Shown: positions 1 through 8,830 of the stretch, one piece after another
Layout of the letters: every line of letters starts with the position of its first letter
Numbering within the stretch: the stretch's first letter is position 1
From: Amnibacterium flavum
GTDB taxonomy: Bacteria; Actinomycetota; Actinomycetes; Actinomycetales; Microbacteriaceae
Direction of reading: 5' to 3'
Length of the DNA: 64,000 nucleotides
NCBI RefSeq assembly: GCF_003097495.1
Contig: NZ_QEOP01000001.1
Coordinates: 124,001 to 188,000 of the forward strand
Notes under the pieces: model-generated
What the model saw: the letters and a program-made list of their open reading frames with translations, nothing else
The model's database searches: none
Told to the model about the DNA's origin: nothing
Made by a program: the position numbers and the translations under genes

Positions 1-2
1 TC

Positions 3-1019
3 GCCAAGGCCGTCGCGAGCGTTCCCGAGACCGCGCCCGGCGGCGGCGCACTTCTGTACGAGCCCAAGTGGGACGGTTTCCGTGCGATCGTCAGCGTCGA
101 CGGCGACGACATCGAGATCGGGAGCCGCGGCGCCAAGCCCCTCACCCGGTACTTCCCGGAGTTGGTCGAGGCCTTCCGGTCTCAACTGCCGGATGGCTGC
201 GTGCTCGACGGCGAGGTCGTGCTGAGGCGAGGGGCGAGCGGGGACGAGCGGCTCGACTGGGAGACGCTGTCGCAGCGCATCCATCCCGCCGCCAGCCGCA
301 TCGCGAGGCTGTCGGCGGAGACCCCCGCCTCCTTCGTCGCCTTCGATCTGCTCGAGGAGGGCGGCGAGTCGCTCCTCGATCTGCCGTTCGGCGAGCGCCG
401 TGCACGACTCGAGAAGCTGGGCGCACGACTCTCCGCGCCACTGCACCTGACCCGCGTGACGGACGATGTGGAGCTCGCGCGCACCTGGCTCGTCGAGTTC
501 GAGGGGGCGGGCCTCGACGGGGTCGTCGCGAAGCCCGCCGACGCCGTCTACCAGCCCGGCAAGCGCGCGATGCTGAAGATCAAGCACGCTCGCACCGCGG
601 ATTGCATCGTCACCGGGTACCGCACCCACAAGAGCGGCTCGGGCGTCGGGTCGCTGCTCCTCAGCCTGTACGACTCGGAGGGCGAGCTGCGCGGCGTCGG
701 CGGGATCTCGGCCTTCACCGACAAGAAGCGGCAGGAGCTCGTCGACGAGCTCGAGCCGTACCTCGCTCGTGGCGAGGATGGGGAGCCGATCCGCGGGGAG
801 GGCGAGCGCAACCGCTTCTCCTCGTCGAAGGACACCTCGTTCGCGGTCCTCCGCCCCGAGCTCGTCGTCGAGGTGAAGTACGACCAGATGGAGGGCGACC
901 GGTTCCGGCACACCGTCCAGTTCGCGCGCTGGCGTCCCGACCGCGACGCCCGGTCCTGCACGTTCGACCAGCTCGAGGTGCCGAACGCCTACGACCTGGC
1001 CCAGGTGCTCGACAGCTGA
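3..1019 (+). CDS. ATP-dependent DNA ligase (LigC/LigD-ligase type), 5' end outside window
   Basis: Seals nicks or double-strand breaks in DNA using ATP. The frame is open from the first complete codon, so the N-terminus lies upstream of the window. Visible motif I is YEPKWDGFRA, whose lysine (about residue 23 of the visible part) is the expected adenylation site. Motif IV-like LDGVVAKP and motif V-like LKIKH (MLKIKHARTADC) follow, then an OB-fold region with GVGGISAF. The visible 338 residues fit a stand-alone LigC-type ligase of about 350 residues. A separate LigD-type polymerase lies 530 bases downstream on the other strand, so ligase and polymerase are split here. The family is secure; LigC versus a LigD ligase fragment depends on the missing start. 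Confidence 0.9.
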   Translation, partial: AKAVASVPETAPGGGALLYEPKWDGFRAIVSVDGDDIEIGSRGAKPLTRYFPELVEAFRSQLPDGCVLDGEVVLRRGASGDERLDWETLSQRIHPAASRIARLSAETPASFVAFDLLEEGGESLLDLPFGERRARLEKLGARLSAPLHLTRVTDDVELARTWLVEFEGAGLDGVVAKPADAVYQPGKRAMLKIKHARTADCIVTGYRTHKSGSGVGSLLLSLYDSEGELRGVGGISAFTDKKRQELVDELEPYLARGEDGEPIRGEGERNRFSSSKDTSFAVLRPELVVEVKYDQMEGDRFRHTVQFARWRPDRDARSCTFDQLEVPNAYDLAQVLDS

Positions 1020-1052
1020 GCCGGGCGAGCGGCCCGCTCGTAGGCTGGAGGG

Positions 1053-1532
1053 ATGTCCTCCTCCGATTGGCAGACCCGCGTCGACGACCTGTGGCTCACC
1101 CTCGACGAACAGGAGCCCGAACGTTTCGTCGCGGCGATGCAGGAGCTCGCCGACGAGCACCCCGGTGATCCCGTCGCGCTCTTCGAGCTGGCAGGAGCGA
1201 ACGACTCGACGGGTGCGACCGACCTCGCGGTCCCGCTCTACCGGCAGGCACTCGCGGGAGGGCTCGACTCGTCACGTCACCGGCAGGCATCGATTCAGCT
1301 CGCCAGCTCGTTGCGCGTGCTGGGCCGGTTCGACGAGTCCGTCGCGATCCTGACGGACGAGTCGGCGCGGGTGTCGGACGATCTGGACGACGCCGTCCAC
1401 GCCTTCCTCGCGCTCGCCCTGGTGGACGCCGACCGGTCGCGCGAGGCGGTCGCCCTTCTGCTCACCGGGCTCGCCCCGCGGCTCCCCCGCTACCGGCGCT
1501 CGGTCACGGCCTACGCGGCGGCCCTGCGCTGA
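1053..1532 (+). CDS. Small tetratricopeptide-repeat protein
   Basis: A 159-residue protein made largely of helical TPR-like pairs (for example ALFELAGANDSTGATDLAVP and ASIQLASSLRVLGRFDESVA), with no signal peptide or membrane segment. The ATG is preceded by GGAGG at good spacing (CTGGAGGGATG). It resembles the short actinobacterial TPR family often annotated as tetratricopeptide repeat protein, a probable protein-protein interaction module. It starts 33 bases after the ligase stop and may be co-transcribed with it. No partner or function can be read from the sequence. Confidence 0.8.
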   Translation: MSSSDWQTRVDDLWLTLDEQEPERFVAAMQELADEHPGDPVALFELAGANDSTGATDLAVPLYRQALAGGLDSSRHRQASIQLASSLRVLGRFDESVAILTDESARVSDDLDDAVHAFLALALVDADRSREAVALLLTGLAPRLPRYRRSVTAYAAALR

Positions 1533-1548
1533 CCCGATCCGACCGCGG

Positions 1549-2574
1549 TCAGTCGGCGACGGGCTTGCGAGCCTTCGACGGCTGCACGCGCGGCGGCTCA
1601 CCGGGCATCTTCGGGTAATCCGGTGGGTAGGGCATCTCGCCCTGGCCGTTCGCCAGGTCGCGCTCCCACCACTCGAGGAGGGTGTCGAGCACGCCGGGCT
1701 CCGGCGCGTCCTCCCAGGCATCCCCGCGCTCGGCGAGGATCGCAGGCGTCGACAGCACCGTGAAGTCGCCCGGAGCGATATCGGCCAGGTCGTCCCAGCG
1801 GACGGGCATCGAGACCGTCGCACCCGCCGTCGCTCGCGGACTGTAGGCGCCCGCGATCGTCCGGTCGCGCGCCGCCTGATTGAAGTCGACGAAAACGCGT
1901 TCCCCGCGCTCCTCCTTCCACCACGCGGTCGTCACGTCGTCGGGCATCCGCCGCTCGAGTGCGCGCGCCGCGGCGATGACCGCGTGCCGCACCTCGATGA
2001 AGTCCCAACGCGGCTCGATCCGGGTGAAGACGTGGACGCCCCGGTTGCCCGACGTTTTGATCATGGGGCTGAGGCCCGCCTCGTCTAGGACCTCGCGCAG
2101 CACGAACGCGGCCTCGACCGCGTCGGGGAAGCCCTTGCCCTGCTGCGGGTCGAGATCGATGCGCAGCTGATCGGGGTGGTCGATGTCGCCCGCCCGTGAC
2201 GGCCACGGGTGGAAGACGACCGTGTTCATCTGCGCCATCCAGACGAGCGAGGCCGCCTCGTCGGCTACGAGCTGAGGGTGCGACCGCGCGCTCGGGTAGG
2301 TCACCATGACTTCGCGGAGGAATGCCGGCTTGCCCTTCGGCGGGTTCTTCGAGAAGAACATCTCCCCATCGACCCCTGCGGGATAGCGCTCGAGCGCGAG
2401 CGGACGGTCACCGTTGGCGCGCAGGAACGCCGGCGCGACGGCGACGAGGTACTCGACGAGCTGCAGCTTCGTGACCCCGGCCTCGGGCCAGATCACGCGT
2501 GACGGGCTGGACACCCGCATGTCCCGAGGACCGTCGGGACCCTCGACCGGGATGGTCACGGCTTCACTGGCCAT
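1549..2574 (-). CDS. LigD-type primase-polymerase domain protein (non-homologous end joining)
   Basis: Archaeo-eukaryotic-primase-like polymerase that fills and adds nucleotides at DNA ends during non-homologous end joining. Diagnostic blocks are VSSPSRVIWPEAGVTKLQLV at the N-terminus, the catalytic DLDP, SGNRGVHVF, and the FVDFNQAARDRTIAGAYSPR block. At 341 residues it is a stand-alone polymerase domain without fused ligase or nuclease domains. It converges with the TPR gene (16-base gap). The ATG at 2574 precedes MASEAVTIPV. The ligase partner is probably the gene at the window's left edge; no Ku gene is visible. Confidence 0.92.
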   Translation of the reverse strand: MASEAVTIPVEGPDGPRDMRVSSPSRVIWPEAGVTKLQLVEYLVAVAPAFLRANGDRPLALERYPAGVDGEMFFSKNPPKGKPAFLREVMVTYPSARSHPQLVADEAASLVWMAQMNTVVFHPWPSRAGDIDHPDQLRIDLDPQQGKGFPDAVEAAFVLREVLDEAGLSPMIKTSGNRGVHVFTRIEPRWDFIEVRHAVIAAARALERRMPDDVTTAWWKEERGERVFVDFNQAARDRTIAGAYSPRATAGATVSMPVRWDDLADIAPGDFTVLSTPAILAERGDAWEDAPEPGVLDTLLEWWERDLANGQGEMPYPPDYPKMPGEPPRVQPSKARKPVAD

Positions 2575-2726
2575 CGGGCGCCTCCTGCGGGTCGTGAGGC
2601 CCGGCGCGGCGCCGGGCGTGTGCCCAAGCTACCCCGCGCTCTCGACACGCGCCCGAGTGCGCGGCTCGCGGCGACTGGTCGCGTCAGACTGTTAGCCGCT
2701 CTCAACCCGACCCGCATGGAACCGTC

Positions 2727-4580
2727 ATGACCGCAGCCGCGCAACGACCGCGCGAGACCCGCCTCGGCGGACTCGACGGGCTCCGCGCCATCGCGGTCGT
2801 CTTCGTTGTCGTCTTCCACCTGGTGCCCGCCGCCGCACCCGGCGGCTACCTCGGCGTCGACGTCTTCTTCGTCGTGAGCGGATTCCTCATCACCACCCTG
2901 TTGATGCGGGACCGGGCTGCACGCGGCGTGCGACTCGGACCGTTCTGGATCCGCCGCGTCCGACGACTGGTTCCCGCCCTCGTCGTCATGATCCTCGTCT
3001 GCTGCTCGCTGGCCGCGCTGATCGGCGGAGACGTCCTCGTCGGCATCGGCCGCCAGCTGCTCGGAGCTGCGACGTTCTCGAGCAACTGGATCGCGATCGG
3101 CATCGACGACGACTACTTCACGGCGACGTCGCCCCAGCTCTTCCGCAACCTCTGGTCGCTCGGCGTCGAGGAGCAGTACTACCTGCTGTGGCCGATCCTT
3201 CTCGCGGTGGTCTGCCTCACCCCGTACCCCGCCCGCCGTGCGGGCATCGTGCTGGCCGGTGCCGTCGCGTCGGCCGCGACGATGGCGGCCCTCGCCCTCT
3301 GGGTCGACACCTCTCGCGCCTACTACGGCACCGACTCGCACGCGTTCGGACTGCTCATCGGTTCGGCCCTCGCGCTGGCCCTGGCAGCCCCGCTCTCCGC
3401 GTACCGACGGACGGGCCTCGAACGGTTCCGGCGGGGTCCTGCGCAGGCGATCGGGGTCGTGGCGCTTCTGGGGGTCCTCGTCGCCGGGTTCGCGCTGTCC
3501 GAGCGCGACCAGGCCCCGTTCCTCGGCGGCATCGCCCTCGTCACCGTCCTCGTCGCCATCGTCGTCTGGGTGTGCACCGCGCCGGGCGCCTGGTTGGGAC
3601 GTGTCCTCGACGTCCGCCCGCTCCGCTATCTCGGAGAGAGGTCCTATGCGATCTACCTCTGGCACTGGCCGCTGCTCGTCCTCGTCACGGCTGTGGTCCC
3701 GGGGTGGCGCGGGCGGCTGTTCGAGAGCATCGCGGTGCCCATCGCCGTCGCCGCGCTGACCCTGCTCGCCGCCACCATCTCGTACCGACTCGTCGAGATG
3801 CCGATCCGGCGCGAGGGGTTCACCGGCGTGCTCAAACGCATCCCGGTGCGTCCGTTCGTCGCGACCCTCGGATGCGCGCTCCTCCTCGTCGGGGTCGGCG
3901 GGACCGGGGCGGCTGTCGCGAATGCACCGCAGCAGACCGAGGCGGCGGCGCTCATCGCCGCCGGAGCGCAGGCCCTCGACGAGGCCGGGCCCGCGGGACC
4001 TGCCCCGACGACCTCGCTGCCCCCGACACCGGAGCCCACCTCACCGGTCGAGGCGGCCTCCGACGCCACTCCCCCGCCGTCGTCTGCACCGGCACCTCCG
4101 CCGACCGAGCCGATGGCCGGCGACGACATCACCGCCATCGGCGACTCGGTGATGCTGGCCGCCACACCCGCACTGCAGAGCCGGTTCCCGGGGATCTCGA
4201 TCGACGCTCAGGTGTCCCGGCAGTTCGATACGGCTCCGGACATCATCCAGGCGGACCTCGACTCCGGTGCGCTGCGGGGGACACTGGTCGTCGCGCTCGG
4301 GACCAACGGCGCCGCCGGCTGGAGACAGCTCGAGCGGATCCGGGACGAGGCCGACGGTCGGAGGATCGTCTTCGTGAACGTCTACGGCCCCATGGAGTGG
4401 ACGGGTGCGGTCAACCAGACCCTCGTCGACTTCGTCGCCCAGACACCGAACGCGACCATCGCCGACTGGAACAGTGTCGCCGCCGCGAACACGGGCCTCC
4501 TCGCCTCCGACCAGATCCACCCGACCGGTGGCGCGGGCGACCTCTACGCCGACTGCCTCGCCGCAGCGCTCGATCGCTGA
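2727..4580 (+). CDS. Membrane O-acyltransferase (acyltransferase 3 family) with C-terminal SGNH domain
   Basis: Probably O-acetylates a cell-surface polysaccharide or peptidoglycan. Residues 1-390 form a polytopic domain of about ten membrane segments, starting with LGGLDGLRAIAVVFVVVFHL, which includes the family's catalytic histidine near residue 31, and VDVFFVVSGFLIT. A Pro/Thr/Ala-rich linker (about 400-460) leads to an extracytoplasmic SGNH-hydrolase-like domain: GDSVML near residue 470 (nucleophile Ser), GTNGA, and the DxxH of SDQIHPTG near residue 593. This OafA-like fusion of 617 residues has the usual length. The gene stands alone and converges with rplQ. Confidence 0.9.
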   Translation: MTAAAQRPRETRLGGLDGLRAIAVVFVVVFHLVPAAAPGGYLGVDVFFVVSGFLITTLLMRDRAARGVRLGPFWIRRVRRLVPALVVMILVCCSLAALIGGDVLVGIGRQLLGAATFSSNWIAIGIDDDYFTATSPQLFRNLWSLGVEEQYYLLWPILLAVVCLTPYPARRAGIVLAGAVASAATMAALALWVDTSRAYYGTDSHAFGLLIGSALALALAAPLSAYRRTGLERFRRGPAQAIGVVALLGVLVAGFALSERDQAPFLGGIALVTVLVAIVVWVCTAPGAWLGRVLDVRPLRYLGERSYAIYLWHWPLLVLVTAVVPGWRGRLFESIAVPIAVAALTLLAATISYRLVEMPIRREGFTGVLKRIPVRPFVATLGCALLLVGVGGTGAAVANAPQQTEAAALIAAGAQALDEAGPAGPAPTTSLPPTPEPTSPVEAASDATPPPSSAPAPPPTEPMAGDDITAIGDSVMLAATPALQSRFPGISIDAQVSRQFDTAPDIIQADLDSGALRGTLVVALGTNGAAGWRQLERIRDEADGRRIVFVNVYGPMEWTGAVNQTLVDFVAQTPNATIADWNSVAAANTGLLASDQIHPTGGAGDLYADCLAAALDR

Positions 4581-4665
4581 CCCGACCGCCCGTCGACCGG
4601 CCCGCCGACTGACCAGACCGTCGGATCGATCGGGCGCCGGACCCAGTCGGGTGCGTCAACGACGA

Positions 4666-4710
4666 ACCGCCCGGCCCCTCCACCGCCGAAGCGGGGAAGG
4701 ACCGGGCGGT
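4666..4710 (-). terminator. Hairpin between rplQ and the acyltransferase gene
   Basis: Perfect 9-base arms ACCGCCCGG (4666-4674) and CCGGGCGGT (4702-4710) enclose partly complementary CCCCTCC/GGGGAAGG, giving a long stem. It lies just after the rplQ stop and 86 bases after the acyltransferase stop, so it could end transcription from both sides. No clear T-run follows on either strand, so efficiency is uncertain. Confidence 0.5.
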
Positions 4711-4727
4711 CCGTCGAGCAGCTGGTG

Positions 4728-5315
4728 CTACTTCGTGTCTTCTGCGGCGTCGGCGGCGTCAGCCTCGACCTCGGCGGCCGCCTCGGACGGGGCCTCCTCG
4801 GTGACAGGCGTCGACTCCTCGACGGTCTCGGTCTCCTCGACGGGGACCTCGGACTCGGCGGGCGTGTCGCTCACGGTCTCCTCCTCGGCAACGGGTGCGG
4901 CAGCAGGCGCAGCAGCGGCGGTCCGACGCGAGGTCGTGGCCGAACGCTTCGGCGTGACGGGCTCGAGAACGAGCTCGATCACGGCGAGCGGCGCGTTGTC
5001 GCCCTTGCGGAAGCCGATCTTCGTGATGCGGGTGTAGCCGCCCTGACGGTCGGCGACCTGGGGTGCGATCTCCGCGAAGAGCTCGTGCACGGCGCTCTTG
5101 TCGCGGATGATCTGCTGAACCCGACGGCGGGCGTGCAGGTCGCCGCGCTTGCCGAAGCTGACGAGACGCTCGGCGAGAGGCTGAAGACGCTTGGCCTTCG
5201 TCTCCGTCGTCGTGATCGACTTGTGCGTGAAGAGCGCGGTCGCGAGGTTGGCGAGGAGCAGACGCTCGTGCGCCGGCCCTCCACCGAGGCGGGGGCCCTT
5301 TGCAGGTCTAGGCAT
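4728..5315 (-). CDS. rplQ: 50S ribosomal protein L17
   Basis: L17 of the large subunit, last gene of the alpha operon. The core (residues 1-118) starts [20 protein letters not shown] and contains the [20 protein letters not shown] segment. A roughly 75-residue Ala/Glu-rich acidic tail follows; such tails are common on actinobacterial L17. The ATG at 5315 has GAGGAAAC upstream. It lies 37 bases after rpoA. Confidence 0.97.
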   Translation of the reverse strand: MPRPAKGPRLGGGPAHERLLLANLATALFTHKSITTTETKAKRLQPLAERLVSFGKRGDLHARRRVQQIIRDKSAVHELFAEIAPQVADRQGGYTRITKIGFRKGDNAPLAVIELVLEPVTPKRSATTSRRTAAAAPAAAPVAEEETVSDTPAESEVPVEETETVEESTPVTEEAPSEAAAEVEADAADAAEDTK

Positions 5316-5352
5316 TATTTGTTTCCTCGTTGATCAGAAATCGGAAAAAGAA

Positions 5353-6339
5353 TCAGGACTCTTCGTCGTCGTAGCTGTAGTAGTGCGCGCCGTCGAATCC
5401 GGGCACGGCATCCTTCAGCGACAGGCCGAGCTCGACGAGCTTGTCCTTGACCTCGTCAACCGACTTCTGACCGAAGTTGCGGATGTTCATGAGCTGCGTC
5501 TCGGACAGCGAGACGAGCTCGCTGACCGTGTTGATGCCCTCACGCTTGAGGCAGTTGTACGAGCGGACCGACAGATCGAGGTCCTCGATCGGCATGGACA
5601 GCTCGCTGGAGAGGACGGCGTCGACCGGCGCGGGGCCGATCTCGATGCCCTCGGCCTGGTTGTTCAGCTCGCGGGCCAGACCGAACAGCTCGGTCAGGGT
5701 GCGGCCGGCCGATGCGATGGCGTCGCGCGGCGTGATGGCCGGCTTCGTCTCGACGTCGACGACCAGACGGTCGAAGTCGGTTCGCTCACCGGCACGAGTC
5801 GCCTCGACACGGTAGGTGACCTTGAGGACGGGCGAGTAGATCGAGTCGATCGGGATCTGACCCGATTCGCTGAACTCGCTGCGGTTCTGCGATGCCGTCA
5901 CGTAGCCGCGGCCACGCTCGATGGTCAGTTCGAGATCGAACTTGGCCTTCTCGTTCAGCGTCGCGATGACGAGGTCGGGGTTGTGGATCTCGACACCCGC
6001 CGGGGCGGAGATGTCGGCAGCCGTGACGGGGCCCGCGCTCTGCTTGCGCAGGTAGGCGGTGATGGGCTCGTCGTGCTCGCTCGAGACGACGAGGCCCTTG
6101 ATGTTCAGGATGACCTCGGTGACGTCTTCCTTCACGCCGGGGACCGTCGTGAACTCGTGCTGGACGCCCTCGAGACGGATGCTGGTGACAGCCGCTCCCG
6201 GGATCGACGAGAGGAGGGTGCGGCGAAGCGAGTTGCCGAGCGTGTAGCCGAAGCCGGGTTCGAGCGGCTCGATGACGAACCGCGAGCGGAACTCCGAGAT
6301 GTTTTCTTCAGCGAGCGTCGGGCGCTGTGCGATGAGCAC
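5353..6339 (-). CDS. rpoA: RNA polymerase alpha subunit
   Basis: Alpha subunit, 328 residues, which nucleates polymerase assembly. Residues 1-230 are the dimerising N-terminal domain ([20 protein letters not shown]). Residues about 245-328 are the C-terminal domain with its helix-hairpin-helix ([20 protein letters not shown]), which contacts UP elements and activators. The start is GTG at 6339 (VLIAQRPTL, as is usual in Actinobacteria) with AAAGGAAA upstream. A 189-base gap separates it from rpsK. Confidence 0.98.
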   Translation of the reverse strand: MLIAQRPTLAEENISEFRSRFVIEPLEPGFGYTLGNSLRRTLLSSIPGAAVTSIRLEGVQHEFTTVPGVKEDVTEVILNIKGLVVSSEHDEPITAYLRKQSAGPVTAADISAPAGVEIHNPDLVIATLNEKAKFDLELTIERGRGYVTASQNRSEFSESGQIPIDSIYSPVLKVTYRVEATRAGERTDFDRLVVDVETKPAITPRDAIASAGRTLTELFGLARELNNQAEGIEIGPAPVDAVLSSELSMPIEDLDLSVRSYNCLKREGINTVSELVSLSETQLMNIRNFGQKSVDEVKDKLVELGLSLKDAVPGFDGAHYYSYDDEES

Positions 6340-6390
6340 TTATTGATTTCCTTTCGAAAGAGTGTCCGCTATATGACACGTCTTTGGTGG

Positions 6391-6403
6391 CTATTCAGTT
6401 GTG
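6391..6403 (-). repeat. 13-base repeat CTATTCAGTTGTG, copy 1 (rpoA leader)
   Basis: CTATTCAGTTGTG (minus strand CACAACTGAATAG) occurs here in the 189-base rpsK-rpoA gap and again, identically, at 7475-7487 in the rpmJ-rpsM gap. Both copies lie in unusually long gaps of the alpha operon on the transcribed strand. The role is unknown; RNA processing or an internal promoter are possible. Confidence 0.6.
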
Positions 6404-6528
6404 AGAGCTTGCGCTTCTCGTACGCCGCACTGGGTCACAGAACGGCTGAGCGGGAGGGCGCATCACCGGCGACTCGGAACGCCGCAGCACGCGGGCTGCG
6501 ATGGACCGACCGGCTAGCGCCCTCGACG

Positions 6529-6927
6529 CTAGACGCGGCGGCGCTTGGGGGGACGAACTCCGTTGTGAGCCTGGGGCGTCACATCGTTGATCGAACCGAC
6601 CTCGAGGCCGGCGGCCTGAAGTGAACGGATCGCCGTCTCGCGACCCGAGCCGGGTCCCTTGACGAAGACGTCGACCTTCTTCATGCCGTGCTCCTGCGCC
6701 TGACGCGCAGCGGACTCGGCGGCGAGCTGTGCGGCGAAGGGAGTCGACTTGCGGCTGCCCTTGAAGCCGACGCCACCTGACGAGGCCCAGCTGATCACCG
6801 CACCAGTGGTGTCGGTGATCGAAACGATCGTGTTGTTGAACGTCGACTTGATGTGGGCCTGGCCCACTGCGATGTTCTTCTTTTCCTTGCGGCGAGGCTT
6901 GCGGGCCGCTGCCTTCGGTGCTGCCAT
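6529..6927 (-). CDS. rpsK: 30S ribosomal protein S11
   Basis: Platform protein S11, 132 residues. The basic N-terminus is followed by the conserved [20 protein letters not shown] and [20 protein letters not shown] blocks, and it ends KRRRV. ATG at 6927. It follows rpsM in the usual alpha-operon order. The longer gap downstream, before rpoA, is where the 13-base repeat lies. Confidence 0.98.
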   Translation of the reverse strand: MAAPKAAARKPRRKEKKNIAVGQAHIKSTFNNTIVSITDTTGAVISWASSGGVGFKGSRKSTPFAAQLAAESAARQAQEHGMKKVDVFVKGPGSGRETAIRSLQAAGLEVGSINDVTPQAHNGVRPPKRRRV

Positions 6928-6979
6928 CGTGGCTGTCTCCTAGATCCTGAAAGTCTTCTCGGCGGGAAGTAACCTGCGG

Positions 6980-7360
6980 TTACTTGCGGCCGGCCTTCTT
7001 CTTGCCGGCGACGGTGCGCTTCGGGCCCTTGCGGGTGCGAGCGTTCGTCTTGGTGCGCTGACCGTGGACCGGAAGACCACGACGGTGGCGGATGCCCTGG
7101 TAGCTGCCGATCTCGACCTTGCGGCGGATGTCGGCGGCGACCTCGCGTCGAAGGTCACCCTCGACTTTGTAGTTGCCCTCGATGAAGTCACGGAGCGCGA
7201 CGAGCTGGTCGTCGGTGAGGTCCTTGACTCGGATCTCCCCGCTGATGCCGGTCTGCTTCAGCGTGTCGAGTGCGCGGGTACGGCCAACGCCGTAGATGTA
7301 GGTGAGTGCGACTTCCACGCGCTTATCGCGGGGAATGTCTACTCCAGCAAGACGTGCCAT
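6980..7360 (-). CDS. rpsM: 30S ribosomal protein S13
   Basis: S13 of the small-subunit head, 126 residues. It opens [20 protein letters not shown], has the [10 protein letters not shown] helix-two-turn-helix region and the [20 protein letters not shown] tail that contacts P-site tRNA. ATG at 7360. It sits between rpmJ and rpsK; the 208-base gap to rpmJ holds copy 2 of the 13-base repeat. Confidence 0.98.
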   Translation of the reverse strand: MARLAGVDIPRDKRVEVALTYIYGVGRTRALDTLKQTGISGEIRVKDLTDDQLVALRDFIEGNYKVEGDLRREVAADIRRKVEIGSYQGIRHRRGLPVHGQRTKTNARTRKGPKRTVAGKKKAGRK

Positions 7361-7474
7361 GTTTGGCAGCTCCTCGTTCGGATCGAGAGGTCTGAACCAG
7401 CTCCGGTGCCCGGGCCTCTCACCCGAGGTGTCCCCCGGCCCTCGTGGACCGGGATCTGAAGCTGATCGTGATGT

Positions 7475-7487
7475 CTATTCAGTTGTG
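7475..7487 (-). repeat. 13-base repeat CTATTCAGTTGTG, copy 2 (rpsM leader)
   Basis: Identical to the copy at 6391-6403 and also in the leader of an alpha-operon gene. The rest of this 208-base gap (7361-7568) has GC-rich self-complementary stretches (GGGCC/GGCCC) around 7405-7440 but nothing I can name. Confidence 0.6.
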
Positions 7488-7568
7488 GTGCGCAGGGTCT
7501 CGATGCGTCACGGCGAGCGCGCCGCGACTACTCGACCTGACGGCTGCGATGCTCGCGCACCGCGGCCG

Positions 7569-7682
7569 TCAACCCTGGCGCTGCTTGTGACGAGGGTTGT
7601 CGCAGATGACCATCACGTTGCCGTGGCGACGGATGACCTTGCACTTGTCACAGATGCGCTTGACGCTGGGGTTGACCTTCAT
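7569..7682 (-). CDS. rpmJ: 50S ribosomal protein L36
   Basis: A 37-residue gene, [20 protein letters not shown] followed by [17 protein letters not shown]. Cys11, Cys14, Cys27 and His32 form the zinc ribbon, so this is the zinc-binding (C+) form. ATG at 7680-7682 with AAGGAAAGAAC upstream; TGA at 7569-7571. Its place between infA and rpsM is the classical one. Confidence 0.97.
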   Translation of the reverse strand: MKVNPSVKRICDKCKVIRRHGNVMVICDNPRHKQRQG

Positions 7683-7738
7683 TGTTCTTTCCTTCGCTGG
7701 CGTCGTACCCTTGCGGGCCGTTCCTTATGCAGCGATTC

Positions 7739-7960
7739 CTACTTGTAGCGGTAGACGATGCGGCCGCGGGTCAGGTCGTAAGGGCTGAGCTCCACGATCA
7801 CCCGGTCCTCGGGGAGGATTCGGATGTAGTGCTGTCGCATCTTGCCCGAGATGTGGGCGAGAACTTTGTGTCCGTTCGTCAGTTCAACGCGGAACATCGC
7901 GTTGGGCAGAGCCTCGACGACAGAGCCCTCGATCTCGATTACGCCGTCCTTCTTGGCCAT
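7739..7960 (-). CDS. infA: Translation initiation factor IF-1
   Basis: IF-1, a single S1/OB-fold domain of 73 residues, [20 protein letters not shown] through [16 protein letters not shown]. It occupies the ribosomal A site during initiation. It is the first gene of the infA-rpmJ-rpsM-rpsK-rpoA-rplQ run. ATG at 7960 with GAGGATATGG immediately before it. The 211-base upstream region (7961-8171) should hold the promoter; candidate -10 boxes such as TAGGAT (8107-8112) lack a convincing -35. Confidence 0.98.
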   Translation of the reverse strand: MAKKDGVIEIEGSVVEALPNAMFRVELTNGHKVLAHISGKMRQHYIRILPEDRVIVELSPYDLTRGRIVYRYK

Positions 7961-8171
7961 ATCCTCACTTCATTACAGGCAGAGATCTGCTGGTCGTGCG
8001 GTTAGAGTGCGGTGCGCACCATATCGATCGGTTCTCGAACCATGGGGAACGAGACACCTCAGAAGGTCGAGGCGGACGTAGAAGTCGCCTAGCGCACCAA
8101 CGGGATATCCTATGCGAATCTGCGGCGCGCCGCCACCCGGCGTGTCCGCCTGGAGCGTACGGTTCCGCCGT

Positions 8172-8810
8172 TCATCCGAGATCGCGCACGAAGTCCGCCG
8201 TCGAGTCGGCCGCAGACGACAGATGCTGCGCGGATGTCAGCCCTGTGAGCTTCACCCTCGGGCGGAAGTCGTGCTCGCCATCCTCGAGCCAGACGACCCT
8301 AACGGCGCCGGACAGCGGGTACCGGGCCACCTCTTCCGCGGTTCCGAGCGGGTCGCGCGTTCCCTGGACGATCAGCGCGGGTGTGGTCAGGCCCTCGAGA
8401 TGGGCGACCCGCAGCTTCTCGGGGGCACCCGGCGGGTGGAAGGGGTAGCCCAAGCAGACGAGGCCCGACACCGTTCCTTCCGCCGCGAGCTCGTCGGCGA
8501 CCATGCTGGCGACTCGACCGCCCATCGACTTGCCGCCGATCACGACAGGTGCGTGCGATCTCGAGACGAGCTCGGCGACGGCCTCGCGATATTCGTCGAT
8601 CAGCTTCTCGGCCTTGGGAGGCGGCTTGCGCGCTCCCCCGCGTCGGGCCGCCATGTAGCCGAACTCGAACCTGGCGACCCGGATGCCGCGCTCTGCGAGG
8701 AGGCCGGTGACCGTCTCCATCCACGGCGAGTCCATCGGTGCACCGGCTCCGTGGGCGAGCACGAGGACGGGGCCATCCGCCGGTCCGGTCCACAGCAGGT
8801 CGACGCTCAC
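8172..8810 (-). CDS. Alpha/beta-hydrolase, KANL3/Tex30-like or dienelactone-hydrolase-like
   Basis: Probable serine hydrolase of 212 residues. LVLAHGAGAPMDSPWM supplies the oxyanion-hole region, GGKSMGGRVA is the nucleophile elbow (Ser of GKSMG), IVQGTRDPLG carries the acid and DGEHDF the catalytic His. This pattern matches small bacterial hydrolases often annotated as alpha/beta family hydrolase of the KANL3/Tex30 type. The start is GTG at 8810. The substrate is unknown. It lies 20 bases downstream of the methyltransferase and may share its transcript. Confidence 0.85.
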   Translation of the reverse strand: MSVDLLWTGPADGPVLVLAHGAGAPMDSPWMETVTGLLAERGIRVARFEFGYMAARRGGARKPPPKAEKLIDEYREAVAELVSRSHAPVVIGGKSMGGRVASMVADELAAEGTVSGLVCLGYPFHPPGAPEKLRVAHLEGLTTPALIVQGTRDPLGTAEEVARYPLSGAVRVVWLEDGEHDFRPRVKLTGLTSAQHLSSAADSTADFVRDLG

Positions 8811-8830
8811 GCGATCAGCCTAGACAGGCG

